Assembly: GCA_964429575.1 (NCBI GenBank)
Contig: CAYSCX010000001.1
Coordinates: 186,001 to 250,000, forward strand
Source of the DNA: CAYSCX01 sp964429575
Lineage (GTDB): Bacteria > Desulfobacterota > Binatia > Binatales > Binataceae
Length of the DNA: 64,000 nt
Direction of reading: 5' to 3'
Below, piece by piece: positions 27,957 through 37,520 of the stretch. Made by a program: the position numbers and the translations under genes. The notes under the pieces were generated by a model, which was not told where the DNA came from, ran no database searches, and saw nothing but the letters and a program-made list of their open reading frames with translations. How positions within the stretch are numbered: position 1 is the stretch's first letter; each line of letters begins with the position of its first letter.

Positions 27957-29327
27957 TCAGCGTGCGCTGAGCCGCGACGTATCGATCTTTGCTTCTTGTT
28001 GGTCCGCCACCGCCACGACGATCACGGAATCGGGATGCAGGTAGCGTCGCGCGACATCGAGCACGTCCTGCTTGCTGACCGCATCGATGTAGCCCGGATA
28101 CTTCTCCGCATAGTCGAGTCCGAGACCATAGTATTCAATCTGAAGCATGAAGTTCGCAATCGCGCCCTGACGATCGATCCTGAGCGGGAAACTGCCGATC
28201 ATGTATTTCTTCGCGCGATCCAGCTCAGCGTCTTCAACCGGCTTCTCCTGTATCTCGCGCAACTGCTGGAGAATCAGGCGTAGCGCTTCATTGGCGCTCT
28301 GGTTCTTGGTCTGGAGCGAGACCACAAATTCGCCCTGAAACAGGCCAGCCTCGAACGCGCTGCCAATCGAGTATGCCAGGCCTTGCTTGCTGCGCACGAT
28401 GTCCATCAAGCGCGAGCCGAAGCCGCCTGCGCCGAGAATGTGGTTCATGACGGACACGCGGTAGTAATCGGGGTTCGACCGCGCGATACCGCCGAAGCCG
28501 AGCGCGATATTCGCCTGCGTGACGTCGCGGTCGATTACCTCCGTGTGGATTCCGCGCGCGACCTCGAGCTTCGGCGGCTCAGGCTGCTTCGGCACGGTAC
28601 CTGCGAGTCCCGCGAGTTGCGCATCGAGCAACGGCGCGATCTCCGCCGCAGTGACATCGCCCGCGACCGCGATGATCGCGCCGCCGAGCCGATAATGCCC
28701 GCTGTAGTAGCGGCGCACATCGTCGGGCGTGAGCTTGCTCATCGATTCGGTCGTGCCCAGCGCTGGATTGCCGTAGGGTTCGTCGCCGAACAGCTTCCGA
28801 TCGAACGTGACGCCTGCGACGTATCCGGGCTGTTCCTCGTTCGCCTTGATGGCTGCGAGCAGCTCCGCGCGCTTGCGCTCGATGTCGGCGTCGCGAAGCC
28901 CGGGTTCGGTGAGCACCGCGGCAAGCAGCTTCAGTGTTTCATTCTGGTAGCGCTTGAGCGACGTGAATCCGGCGGTCGCGTAGTCACGTCCTGCGTTGAC
29001 ATTGACCGAGCCGCCCATGAAATCGACCTTCTGATTGAACTCCGTTGCGCTCAATTGCTTGGTACCCTGCATAAGCGAGCTTGCGGTAAGCGTCGCGAGA
29101 CCCGCTTTACCCTGCGGATCGCGGCGCGTACCCGCATCGAATGCGATCGCCACCGTAACCATCGGGAGGTTGTGCTGCTCCGAAACGAGCAGGACGGCGC
29201 CGCTCTTGAGCGTCGAGCGATCGATCTTGAGCGCCGCAGCTAGCGCCGCGCGCGGAGCTGCGATGGTCAGCAGCGCCGCGGCAATTGCCGCTGCTGCAAC
29301 GGTGCGCGGTATGCATTTCATTTTCAT
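27957..29327 (-). CDS. M16 peptidase family, catalytically inactive partner
   Basis: 456 residues with a signal peptide (hydrophobic AAAAIAAALLTIAA, cleavage near ALAA). The M16 fold is clear (GGSVNVNAGRDYA, GTTESMSKLTPDDVRRYYSGHYR, GFGSRLMDIVRSKQGLAYS), but the HxxEH zinc motif is replaced (LATLTASSLMQGT). This matches the inactive subunit of two-gene periplasmic M16 proteases such as the Sphingomonas A1 heterodimer. The start overlaps the stop of the active subunit by 4 bp (ATGA), indicating coupled synthesis of a heterodimer. Confidence 0.9.
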   Translation of the reverse strand: MKMKCIPRTVAAAAIAAALLTIAAPRAALAAALKIDRSTLKSGAVLLVSEQHNLPMVTVAIAFDAGTRRDPQGKAGLATLTASSLMQGTKQLSATEFNQKVDFMGGSVNVNAGRDYATAGFTSLKRYQNETLKLLAAVLTEPGLRDADIERKRAELLAAIKANEEQPGYVAGVTFDRKLFGDEPYGNPALGTTESMSKLTPDDVRRYYSGHYRLGGAIIAVAGDVTAAEIAPLLDAQLAGLAGTVPKQPEPPKLEVARGIHTEVIDRDVTQANIALGFGGIARSNPDYYRVSVMNHILGAGGFGSRLMDIVRSKQGLAYSIGSAFEAGLFQGEFVVSLQTKNQSANEALRLILQQLREIQEKPVEDAELDRAKKYMIGSFPLRIDRQGAIANFMLQIEYYGLGLDYAEKYPGYIDAVSKQDVLDVARRYLHPDSVIVVAVADQQEAKIDTSRLSAR

Positions 29328-30751
29328 CGAATCGTCCCGTGGACCGCGCCGCCGCCTGGGCCGCCACGCGGCGCGCGCTTGGCCGCAACGCCGGTAGGTA
29401 TCAGGTGGCCGGTCGTCCGGTTGGTCGCGATCAGGTACTTCTGCGCGACGCGCTGAACGTCAGCCGCGGTCACTTTCTCGATACCATCGAGGTACTGGTC
29501 GAGCATCTTGTAACCGCCCATCATCTCGTAGAGGCCCAGCACCATCGCTTGGTAGAAGACCGAGTCCTGCGCGAAGACGAACTGCGCCTGCTCCTGGTTC
29601 TTGATCTTGCGAAGCTCCTCCGCCCCGACCGGTTTGTCGCGCATCGTCGCGACCTCTTTTTCAACTTCAGCTATGACTTCGTCGGGTTTCACGCCCGGGC
29701 GTATCTGCGCGGAAATAGTAAAGAGCGGCGGGTCGAACGAGGTCATGTTGTAACTGGCATCTACTGAAGTAACCATCGGCTTCTCGATCACCAGCCGCTG
29801 GTACAAGCGCGAACTCTTGCCGCCCGAAAGAACTCCAGCGGCAAGCTCCAACGCAAACGAGTCGGCGTCCTGGTAGTTCGGTACGTGGTAAGCCATTTCG
29901 AAGGCCGCAAGTTCGGCCGGACGGCGCAGCTCGGCGCGCCGCTCGCCCGTCTGGGGCGGCTCGACCAGGTAGAACGGAGGCGGCTTGGGTCCGTTCTTGA
30001 TACCGCCGAACGACTCGGAAATCTGCCGCATCACCTTATCGCTGTCGAACGCGCCGACCGCCACTACGATCGCGTTGTGCGGCGAGTAGTAGATGCTGTG
30101 ATACGCATTCACGTCGGCGAGCGTCAGATGCTCGAGATCGCGCATCCATCCGATCACCGGCCCGTGATACGAGTGTTGGAGGTAGGCTTGCGCCTCGACG
30201 ATCTCATCGAGCGCCGATTGCGGCTCGTCGTCGGTGCGCAGCCGGCGCTCCTCGGTGACCACGTCGCGTTCCGATTCGAATCCCTTTGGCTCGAAGTTCG
30301 CCATCCTGTCCGCTTCGAGCCGAATCGGCACATCGAAGTTGGCGGCATTGATCACTTCGAAGTAGTTGGTGAAGTCGGAAGTCGTGAACGCGTTGTCGCG
30401 CCCGCCGTTCTCCTGGATGATGTTCGAGAATTCCTCCGGCTTGAGTGTCTTCGTCCCGCGGAACATCAGATGCTCGAGCAGATGCGCGATGCCGGTCTTG
30501 CCGGTGGTCTCGTTGCGAGAACCGGCCCGGTAGAAAACGTGCAGCGTCGCGACTGGCGCCTTGTGGTTCTCGAGCACTAACACTCGAAGCCCATTGCTCA
30601 ACGTCGCAGCCTTAACGTTGTCGGTGATTCCCGCCGCGGCAGGCGAGTGCAAAGCAAGCAGCATCGCCGCCGCCGCTATTGAAAGCGCTCCGACGCGTCT
30701 GAGCGCGCACACCAAAGCGAACGGCGTCTTTAGGCTCATGAGTTTCATCAT
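29324..30751 (-). CDS. M16 zinc peptidase, active subunit
   Basis: 475 residues with a signal peptide (AAAAMLLALHSPAAAG). The inverted zinc motif His90-Leu-Leu-Glu93-His94 (GIAHLLEHLMF) and the downstream Glu in RDVVTEERRLRTDDEP are intact; NQEQAQFVFAQDS and the Gly-rich tail follow. Predicted periplasmic processing or degrading protease acting with the inactive partner encoded downstream. It is the first gene of the minus-strand run and is divergent from the VWA-protein gene. Confidence 0.93.
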   Translation of the reverse strand: MMKLMSLKTPFALVCALRRVGALSIAAAAMLLALHSPAAAGITDNVKAATLSNGLRVLVLENHKAPVATLHVFYRAGSRNETTGKTGIAHLLEHLMFRGTKTLKPEEFSNIIQENGGRDNAFTTSDFTNYFEVINAANFDVPIRLEADRMANFEPKGFESERDVVTEERRLRTDDEPQSALDEIVEAQAYLQHSYHGPVIGWMRDLEHLTLADVNAYHSIYYSPHNAIVVAVGAFDSDKVMRQISESFGGIKNGPKPPPFYLVEPPQTGERRAELRRPAELAAFEMAYHVPNYQDADSFALELAAGVLSGGKSSRLYQRLVIEKPMVTSVDASYNMTSFDPPLFTISAQIRPGVKPDEVIAEVEKEVATMRDKPVGAEELRKIKNQEQAQFVFAQDSVFYQAMVLGLYEMMGGYKMLDQYLDGIEKVTAADVQRVAQKYLIATNRTTGHLIPTGVAAKRAPRGGPGGGAVHGTIR

Positions 30752-30903
30752 TGAAGTCCGCGCATGCCGGGCGAGTCAAGGAACAATCGCTCGACACGGC
30801 GTAGCTGCGCAACCGCCACCGGCGAACGCGTCGACCGCTCTTTCATCGCGCAACATCAAATTGCATCCGCGAGGTCGCCCTTGTAAGAATTGAGGGGAGT
30901 GGA

Positions 30904-32988
30904 ATGAGCACAGAGACTCCGGCGCCGCTGCACCTGCACGAAATCAAGGGTGTGCTGACGAAATTCATGCGGATGTTGTTTCCGCTTGAATTCCGCATTG
31001 ACACGCTCACCAATTGCGGCGCGATTGCGCCCTTCCGCTATCCGCTGCTGCCCGGCGAGATGATTTACCTGCCGGAGCAGGTCGAGTTGGAAAACACCTC
31101 GGCCGCCGCTGCGGCGCACAACTACTACCTCGTCACCGCGGCGCATCTCGCGGGACGCCACGAGTTCGGCACCTTCAACTTGCGCCTTGCCGATCTCGAA
31201 GGATTTGAGGAGCGCGGTGAGACGGGTGTCGAGGCAATCGACGCGCTGGTCGCGTCGTACAACGACCCCGGTCTCGCCGGCGCACTGATGCGCCTGTGCG
31301 AAGCGGCCAGAATCGACAGCGAACTCGGGCGGCGATATCGGGGGCTTGCACCGCGCGTCCGCGCGGTCAACGCGGCGCTTGTCGAGTCGCTCGACGCGCG
31401 GTCGATGAGCACGATGCTGCTGCGCGGCGCGCTCGGCCTGGTGACCGAGCTCGACGTGGTCGAAGCGCCGTTCGTGGTGAACGCGGCGCGTTTCTTTGCG
31501 CCGCTGCGCCGCTCGGGCGCGGACGTGCTGATGACCGCGCGGCAGATGGGTGCGCTCTACGGTTGGCTTCAGGAGCTGATCGAGCAAGCACGGCGCGCCG
31601 GCGACGGCGAAGGTCTCGAAGGCGATGCGCAAGAGATGCGCAACGACTTGATTGATGCGGTCAAAGGTGCGGGCGCCGACGGACAACCCGATTCCGGCGA
31701 TGCCGGCGAGGGCGACGGCGGCGGCGAGCCCGACCAGGACATGCGCCTCGACGCGTCCGGCAAACCGTCGAAGGGCAGCAAGGGCAGGGCGCTCTCCGCC
31801 GAAGAACTCCGCAAGCTCATCGAGCAGGGCGCGCAAATCCAGGTCTCCGACAGCGACGGCCCGAGCGACGGCGAGGGCATGTACCTCACCCAGCTCACCA
31901 GCAAGCAGGCGATGGAACTCGAGCAGATGCGCGACCAGCTTGCCGATATTGGAAGCGTCTCGGGCCACGGCCGCCTGATGATCGGCCGCAACCGTCACGA
32001 CTCATACTTCGCGTACGACGAATGGGACTATCAGCTGAACGATTACCGCCGCGACTGGTGCCGCCTGCGCGAGGTCCAGCTTGCCGGCGACAACGGCGAG
32101 TTCTACGAGCAGACGCTGCTCAAGTACTCCGAGATGCTGCCGATGGTGCGCCGCCACTTTCAGCGCATCCGGCCGGCATCGTACCGCATGGTGCGTGGAC
32201 TCGAGGACGGCGAAGAGATCGATTTCGACCGCACCATCGAGACTCGCGTCGCGCGGCTTATGGGCGAGGTTCCCGACTCGCGCGTTTACAAGGCGCGCAA
32301 GAAAGAGGCGCGCGATGTCGCGACGCTGTTCCTGCTCGACATGTCAGCCTCCACCGATGAGCCGATTCATCGCGAGCCTCGCAAGTTCAACGATGACGAC
32401 GATCCCGACGACTGGATGAAGGCGTGGCAGCGCCGCCCCCAAACCGCGCAGCGCCCCCGCCGCATCATCGACGTCAACAAGGAAGCGCTCGTCATCATGG
32501 CGCAGGCGCTCGAGGAGATCGGCGACTCCTATGCGATCATGGGTTTCTCCGGCCATGGCCGCGACAACGTCGAGTTCTACGTCATCAAGGAGTTCGAGCA
32601 GGAACTGTCCGACGAGGTTAAGGCGCGGGTCGGCTCGGTTGAGCCCAAGCGCTCGACCCGCATGGGCGCCGCGATTCGCCACGTGCGCGAGAAATTCAAG
32701 GACGTCAGCTCACGCTCGCGCCACGCGATCCTCCTGAGCGACGGCTTCCCGCAGGATTTCGACTACGGCCACGACCGTCGCTCGAATGCCTACGGCATCC
32801 AAGACACGATGGTGGCGCTGCGCGAACTTGAGATGGCAGGCGTCCTGCCGTTCTGCATCACGGTGGACAAGACCGGCCACGACTACTTGCGCCAGATGTG
32901 CCAGCCGTCGCGCTACCTCATCATCGAGGACATCGCGTCGCTGCCCAAGCAGCTTCCAAAGATCTACGAGCAAGTCATCCGCTGGTAG
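30904..32988 (+). CDS. NorD/CbbO-like von Willebrand factor A protein
   Basis: 694 residues. A C-terminal VWA domain carries the MIDAS motif Asp479-Met-Ser-Ala-Ser (LFLLDMSAST), then DVNKEALVIMAQALEEIGD and LLSDGFPQDFDYG. A middle acidic Gly/Asp-rich linker (about 240-310) precedes a conserved block YDEWDYQLNDYRRDWC. This layout is that of NorD/CbbO proteins, which work with a MoxR-type AAA+ ATPase (NorQ/CbbQ) to activate metalloenzymes. No AAA+ gene is adjacent, so the partner must be elsewhere. The start ATG 30904 has GAGGGGAG just upstream. There is no signal peptide, so it is cytosolic. Confidence 0.82.
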   Translation: MSTETPAPLHLHEIKGVLTKFMRMLFPLEFRIDTLTNCGAIAPFRYPLLPGEMIYLPEQVELENTSAAAAAHNYYLVTAAHLAGRHEFGTFNLRLADLEGFEERGETGVEAIDALVASYNDPGLAGALMRLCEAARIDSELGRRYRGLAPRVRAVNAALVESLDARSMSTMLLRGALGLVTELDVVEAPFVVNAARFFAPLRRSGADVLMTARQMGALYGWLQELIEQARRAGDGEGLEGDAQEMRNDLIDAVKGAGADGQPDSGDAGEGDGGGEPDQDMRLDASGKPSKGSKGRALSAEELRKLIEQGAQIQVSDSDGPSDGEGMYLTQLTSKQAMELEQMRDQLADIGSVSGHGRLMIGRNRHDSYFAYDEWDYQLNDYRRDWCRLREVQLAGDNGEFYEQTLLKYSEMLPMVRRHFQRIRPASYRMVRGLEDGEEIDFDRTIETRVARLMGEVPDSRVYKARKKEARDVATLFLLDMSASTDEPIHREPRKFNDDDDPDDWMKAWQRRPQTAQRPRRIIDVNKEALVIMAQALEEIGDSYAIMGFSGHGRDNVEFYVIKEFEQELSDEVKARVGSVEPKRSTRMGAAIRHVREKFKDVSSRSRHAILLSDGFPQDFDYGHDRRSNAYGIQDTMVALRELEMAGVLPFCITVDKTGHDYLRQMCQPSRYLIIEDIASLPKQLPKIYEQVIRW

Positions 32989-33071
32989 CGCGTCGCGTTC
33001 TTAACCGGCGCGAGATCCACCGCGTGACATCGCGGAGCTGGTTTGGCATTGTCTCGGCCGAGGCACCCGTC

Positions 33072-33938
33072 ATGTCCAAGGTGATCATCGAGGCCGCCAT
33101 CAACGGCAATGTGATGCGCGCGCTCAACCCGCACGTTCCGTACTCGCCACCCGAGATCGCCGACGACGCGATCGCGTCGTGCCGCGCCGGCGCCGCAATA
33201 ATCCACTTCCATGTGCGCGACCCGCAGAGCGGGCGTTGGGTGCACGACGTGCCGTACTACGCGGAGGTTTACAAGCGGTCGCGCGCGGCGTGCGACGCGC
33301 TGCTGTGGCCCACCTTTCCGTTCACCGGCTCGCCCGACGAGCGGGTTTCGCACTTCGTCACGCTGGCAAAGGATCCCGCGACCAGGCCCGACCTCGGCGC
33401 GGCGGACATGGGCTCGGTGAATCTCGCGTCGTACGACGCCGCCACCAAGCAACTGCGCGGTGAGAACATGATTTACTGCAACTCGTACGCGACCAGCCGG
33501 CGCTTTCTCGAAATCATGCGCGAACTCGGGCTCCGGCCGACGCTCCAGGCGTTCGATCCGAGCTTCCTGCGCGCGGCTCTGGTGTTCCTCGACCAGGGAC
33601 TTCTCACCGAGCCGCTGATGCTCAAATTTTATCTGGGCGGGCCGGAGCTGCCGTTTGGGCTTCCGCCATCGCTCAAGAGCCTCGAGGCGTACATCGACAT
33701 GCTGCGCGGCGTGCGCGCGGTGTGGTTCGCCGCGACGCTCGGCGGCGACAATCTGCCGCTGGTGCCCCTGATCGTGAGCCTCGGTGGACACGTGCGCGTG
33801 GGCCTCGAGGATCACCACTACGCCCGCGAGGGCAAGCTGACGAACGCGGAGCTGGTCACACGCGCCGCCGCGACGATTCGCGCGATGGGCCACGAGGTCG
33901 CGACGCCAGCCGACGCGCGCCGGATGCTGGAGCTGTGA
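33072..33938 (+). CDS. BKACE family (DUF849) beta-keto acid cleavage enzyme
   Basis: 288 residues with a TIM-barrel fold. The zinc-binding His45-Phe-His47 (AAIIHFHVRDP), the GGHVRVGLEDH motif and the N-terminal VIIEAAINGNVMRA match BKACE proteins, which cleave beta-keto acids with acetyl-CoA to give a CoA ester and acetoacetate. The substrate is not predictable from sequence alone. ATG 33072 was chosen because the upstream 58 codons have no family similarity. It lies 83 bp after the VWA gene and convergent to gpmI (6 bp). CoA-transferase and enoyl-CoA hydratase genes nearby fit a carboxylic-acid catabolism neighbourhood. Confidence 0.88.
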   Translation: MSKVIIEAAINGNVMRALNPHVPYSPPEIADDAIASCRAGAAIIHFHVRDPQSGRWVHDVPYYAEVYKRSRAACDALLWPTFPFTGSPDERVSHFVTLAKDPATRPDLGAADMGSVNLASYDAATKQLRGENMIYCNSYATSRRFLEIMRELGLRPTLQAFDPSFLRAALVFLDQGLLTEPLMLKFYLGGPELPFGLPPSLKSLEAYIDMLRGVRAVWFAATLGGDNLPLVPLIVSLGGHVRVGLEDHHYAREGKLTNAELVTRAAATIRAMGHEVATPADARRMLEL

Positions 33939-33944
33939 GCGCGC

Positions 33945-35477
33945 TCAGCGCGTGGCGATTCTGAGATCCTCGCCGGTCATCTCTGACGGCGGCGCGATGC
34001 CGAGCATCGCAAGGAACGTCGGCGCTACATCGTAGAGTGCGCCGCCGTCGCGAAGCCGTCCCTTGTAATTCGGATCGACCAGGATCAGCGGCACCGGGTA
34101 AGTCGTGTGCGCGGTGTGCGCCTGCCCGGTCGCCGGATCGGCCATGAACTCGGCGTTTCCGTGGTCGGCGGTGATGAGCGCGGCGCCTCCCGCCTTCGCG
34201 ACCGCGTCGAGCACTGTACCGAGCGCGTGGTCGGTCGCCTCGACCGCCTTGACGGTCGCGTCCATCACACCCGTGTGACCGACCATGTCGGGGTTCGCGA
34301 AGTTCATGATGACGACGCCGAACTTCCCGCTCCTAATCTCCTGCGCGGCGCGGTCAGCAATCGCCTGCGCGCGCATCGTGGGCTCCAGGTCATAGGTCGC
34401 GACCTTCGCGGACGGGATTAGCACCCGCTCCTCGTTTGGAAACGGCCGCTCGACGCCTCCGTTCAAAAAGTACGTAACGTGCGCGTACTTTTCTGTCTCA
34501 GCGATTCGGAGATTTCTGATCTCGTTTCGCGCGAGCACCTCCGCAAGCGTGTTCTTCAGATCCTCAGGCCCGAATGCAAGTGGCAGCCCGAACGCGCGGT
34601 CGTACTCCGTCATGCATACGTAGCCGATCTTCGGCGTGCGCGAGCGTGAGAATCCCGAAAACTCTGCGAGTGCAAGCGCCGCGGTGAGTTGGCGCGCCCG
34701 GTCGGCGCGGAAGTTGTAACAGATGATCTGATCACCGTCGTTGAGCGGCTCGCGATCGCCGATGATCGACGGCTCGACGAATTCATCACTCCTGTTCTGC
34801 GCGTACGATCCTTCCACCGCCGCGCGCGCGGACGCGGCGTGCTGGCCTTCGCTCTCGACCATCGCGCGCCACGCACGCTCGGTTCGCTCCCAGCGCTTGT
34901 CGCGGTCCATCGCGTAGTACCGCCCGGTGACCGTCGCGATCCAGCCGCGCCCGAGGGCACGCAGTTTCGCCTCCAACTGTTCCACGTACTTCAGCGCCGA
35001 GCGCGGCGGCGTGTCGCGCCCATCGAGCACGGCGTGCACCGCGATGTTCTGAACATTCTGGCGCGCCGCCAGGTCGAGCAGCGCGAACAAGTGATCGATA
35101 TGACTGTGGACGCTCGCGTCGGAAAGCAGTCCCCACACGTGAAGTGTCTTGCGATTCGCCGCGGCGGCGCGCAGCGCTCCGAGCACAACGTCGTTGCGCG
35201 AGAAGGTGCTGGTCTCGATCGCCTTAGTGATCCGAATCACATCCTGGCAAATGACGCGGCCCGCCCCAATCGTCAGATGACCGACCTCGGAGTTACCCAT
35301 GACGCCCGGCGGCAACCCGACCGATTCGCCCGAGGCGTCCACCGTGGTCCACGGGCAGGACTTGTACAGGCGATCCATCGCCGGCGTGCGCGCCATCGCG
35401 ATCGCGTTGTTCTCGCGCTCGGCGCGGATGCCCCAGCCGTCGAATATGATCAGCGAGGCGACCGGTGGTCTCGGCAT
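33945..35477 (-). CDS. gpmI: 2,3-bisphosphoglycerate-independent phosphoglycerate mutase
   Basis: 510 residues, family length. Interconverts 3- and 2-phosphoglycerate in glycolysis/gluconeogenesis with two Mn ions. Asp13 (IIFDGWG), the phospho-Ser63 (MGNSEVGH), HAVLDGRDTPP, TGRYYAMDRDKRWER, FRADRARQL, NFANPDMVGHTG and ITADHGNAE appear in order. Monocistronic, convergent with the BKACE gene. Confidence 0.97.
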   Translation of the reverse strand: MPRPPVASLIIFDGWGIRAERENNAIAMARTPAMDRLYKSCPWTTVDASGESVGLPPGVMGNSEVGHLTIGAGRVICQDVIRITKAIETSTFSRNDVVLGALRAAAANRKTLHVWGLLSDASVHSHIDHLFALLDLAARQNVQNIAVHAVLDGRDTPPRSALKYVEQLEAKLRALGRGWIATVTGRYYAMDRDKRWERTERAWRAMVESEGQHAASARAAVEGSYAQNRSDEFVEPSIIGDREPLNDGDQIICYNFRADRARQLTAALALAEFSGFSRSRTPKIGYVCMTEYDRAFGLPLAFGPEDLKNTLAEVLARNEIRNLRIAETEKYAHVTYFLNGGVERPFPNEERVLIPSAKVATYDLEPTMRAQAIADRAAQEIRSGKFGVVIMNFANPDMVGHTGVMDATVKAVEATDHALGTVLDAVAKAGGAALITADHGNAEFMADPATGQAHTAHTTYPVPLILVDPNYKGRLRDGGALYDVAPTFLAMLGIAPPSEMTGEDLRIATR

Positions 35478-35531
35478 GGCGTCGTGATCTTAGAGTAGGC
35501 AGGGCGACCGCGCTACGCCGCAATGCAATTG

Positions 35532-36242
35532 TCAGCGCGGCTTGCCGAGATAGCGAGTGTCCAGCGGCGTTTCGCCCGCGCCGCCTCGCTCGCATTCTAC
35601 GCGGTACGCCTTCGCGTTTGGTTTCGAACTCACGACTGCCGCAAGGCGTCGGCCGATGAAATGCAGCGCGGCGCCATCGTCGCAGGCATAGCCATTCGGC
35701 AAGCCCGCGGCGATTAGCGAATGATACGCCGCGCGACGGTCGCGCTCGCCGTCATAGTGGGGACAGAAGCTGCCGCGCAGAAATCCCAAGCCGTTGTTTA
35801 GCGGCTCGAGCGGATGGCCGAACGAATCCGTCACGCCGGACTCGAACCAGCAGAGCGCGCCCGCGCTGATTCCGCAGAGTACGACACCAGCGCGCCACGC
35901 CGCCGCCAGCGCACGGTCGAGTCGGTGAAGGCGCCACACTGCGAGGAGGTTCGCCGTGTTGCCACCACCGACATATATGACGTCCTGCGCGAGTACCAAG
36001 CGGCGCAGGTCGCGGACCGTGCGATTGAACAGTACGAGATGCGTGGCCGCCGCACGCGCCGGCGGGAACGCCTTGTGGAAGCGGACGATGTAGCCGTCAT
36101 TATCGCCGCTCGCGGTCGGGACGAAACAGACGCGCGGCCGCTTCTTTCGCGCAAGGCTGAGAACATAGTCGTCGAGCAGCGGATTCTCCGGCTCCATCGA
36201 GAACCCGCCTCCGCCGAGCGCAACGATTTGCCTGATGGGCAC
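35532..36242 (-). CDS. Peptidase E-like protein (S51 family)
   Basis: 236 residues starting at GTG 36242. The nucleophile elbow GISAGALCWFE, IYVGGGNTANLL and the C-terminal substrate region match S51 alpha-aspartyl dipeptidases and cyanophycinase relatives. It is cytosolic (no signal peptide). Peptidase E cleaves Asp-X dipeptides; whether this member does is inference. It is flanked by gpmI and the CoA-transferase gene on the same strand with gaps of 54 and 32 bp. Confidence 0.85.
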   Translation of the reverse strand: MPIRQIVALGGGGFSMEPENPLLDDYVLSLARKKRPRVCFVPTASGDNDGYIVRFHKAFPPARAAATHLVLFNRTVRDLRRLVLAQDVIYVGGGNTANLLAVWRLHRLDRALAAAWRAGVVLCGISAGALCWFESGVTDSFGHPLEPLNNGLGFLRGSFCPHYDGERDRRAAYHSLIAAGLPNGYACDDGAALHFIGRRLAAVVSSKPNAKAYRVECERGGAGETPLDTRYLGKPR

Positions 36243-36274
36243 GGCGCTTCGAGCTGTCTGCTAAGCCACGCGCA

Positions 36275-37486
36275 TCACACCGCGCCGGACTCGCGCAGTG
36301 ACGCGACGTCCTCCCACGAGTAGCCGAGTTCCAGCAGCACCTCCTCGGTGTGCTGCCCGTGTTCGGGCGCGGGACGCGCCACTTTTTCAATCTCTCCGTT
36401 GATCTGAACCGGGCTCCCCGCCACGAGCACCTTGCCCGCGACCGGATGGTCGAGTTCGCGCAAGTATCCGTTCGCGCGTGCCTGCTCGCTTTCGAGCAGC
36501 CGCGTGTAATCGACCACCTCGGTGGCGAGGATGTCCGCCTCGTTCAGCTCCGCGAGCCACTCGCGCGTGGTCTTGTTCGGAAAGATCGAATCGAGCACCG
36601 ATTGAATCTTGTCGCCGTGAAAATTGCGGCGCACGTTATCGCCATACTCGGGATCCTTTTCGAGATGCTGGATGCCGAGGATGCGGCAGAAGGCAGGCCA
36701 GCGCTTATCATCGACCCCCGCAAGGCACACCCATCCGTCCTTGGTCGGAAACGCGCCCCACACGCCACGCAAAAACTGGTGGCCACGGCCCGCGCGCTCG
36801 GGCTCCTGTCCGGTAATCGACGTGTAATTGATCTCCATTCCCTGCATCGCGATCATTGTGCCGTAGATCGACGCGTCCACTTTGCTTCCCACGCCCGTAC
36901 GCTCGCGCGAGAACAGGGCCGCCATGATTCCGCCCGCGAGGCTCAACGCACCCGCGTGATCGCCAATGAACATGCCGGCGGCGAGCGGCGGATCGTTCGG
37001 CAGACCGTTCTTCGCCATGATTCCGCTGGCGGCCTGCGCGAGCGTGTCGCGGCTGGGACGCGAAACCCACGGTCCCTGCGGCCCCCACGAACTGCCCTGT
37101 GCAAAGATGATCCGAGGGTTGATTGCGCGAAGCGCCTCGTAACCGAGTCCGAGGCGGTCGAGCACGCCGGGGCGATAGTTGGTAAGCAGCACGTCGTACG
37201 ACTTCGCCATGCGCTTCACGACCTCGACGCCGTCGGCCTTCTTCAGGTCCACCGTGATGCTGCGCTTGCCGCGGTTCATCGCGATGAAGTAGTGCGAGAC
37301 CTCGGCATTGCGCACGTTATCGCCGCCGATCAGCTTAGGGAGCATCCAGCGGCTCAGGTCGCCGGTCTCCTTGTTCTCGACTTTCACGACATCGGCGCCC
37401 ATGTCGGTGAGGAACAGTCCCGCGAAGGGCCCCTGAATCTCCTGCCCGATCTCGATTACCTTGACACTCTCGAGCGGTTTCGCCAT
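36275..37486 (-). CDS. CaiB/BaiF family (class III) CoA-transferase
   Basis: 403 residues from ATG 37486 (a GTG at 37507 is the alternative). Family hallmarks are VIEIGQEIQGPFAGLFLTDMGADVVKVE, NRGKRSITVDLKKADG, LTNYRPGVLDRLGLGYEAL, INPRIIFAQGSSWG and the catalytic Asp region SRDTLAQAASGIM. Members move CoA between acyl groups; the substrate is not evident. A 14-bp palindrome overlaps the region just upstream of the start, consistent with TetR-type repression. Confidence 0.9.
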   Translation of the reverse strand: MAKPLESVKVIEIGQEIQGPFAGLFLTDMGADVVKVENKETGDLSRWMLPKLIGGDNVRNAEVSHYFIAMNRGKRSITVDLKKADGVEVVKRMAKSYDVLLTNYRPGVLDRLGLGYEALRAINPRIIFAQGSSWGPQGPWVSRPSRDTLAQAASGIMAKNGLPNDPPLAAGMFIGDHAGALSLAGGIMAALFSRERTGVGSKVDASIYGTMIAMQGMEINYTSITGQEPERAGRGHQFLRGVWGAFPTKDGWVCLAGVDDKRWPAFCRILGIQHLEKDPEYGDNVRRNFHGDKIQSVLDSIFPNKTTREWLAELNEADILATEVVDYTRLLESEQARANGYLRELDHPVAGKVLVAGSPVQINGEIEKVARPAPEHGQHTEEVLLELGYSWEDVASLRESGAV

Positions 37487-37506
37487 GGCTTGCCGTCCCC
37501 CGCGCA

Positions 37507-37520
37507 CTTGAACGTTCGTT
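37507..37520. promoter_or_regulatory. Candidate TetR-type operator palindrome
   Basis: TGAACGTTCGTTCA has perfect half-sites TGAACG/CGTTCA around a TT centre. It lies 21 bp upstream of the CoA-transferase ATG, in the divergent gap with the methyltransferase gene. Similar palindromes serve as operators of TetR-family regulators of acyl-CoA metabolism. No regulator gene is adjacent, so the assignment is tentative. Confidence 0.45.

Noticed and set aside
30861..30889. Sigma70 promoter (TTGCAT, 17 bp, TAAGAA) for the VWA gene
   Set aside because: The predicted start point would fall inside or after the Shine-Dalgarno, leaving no leader, so the match is probably chance.
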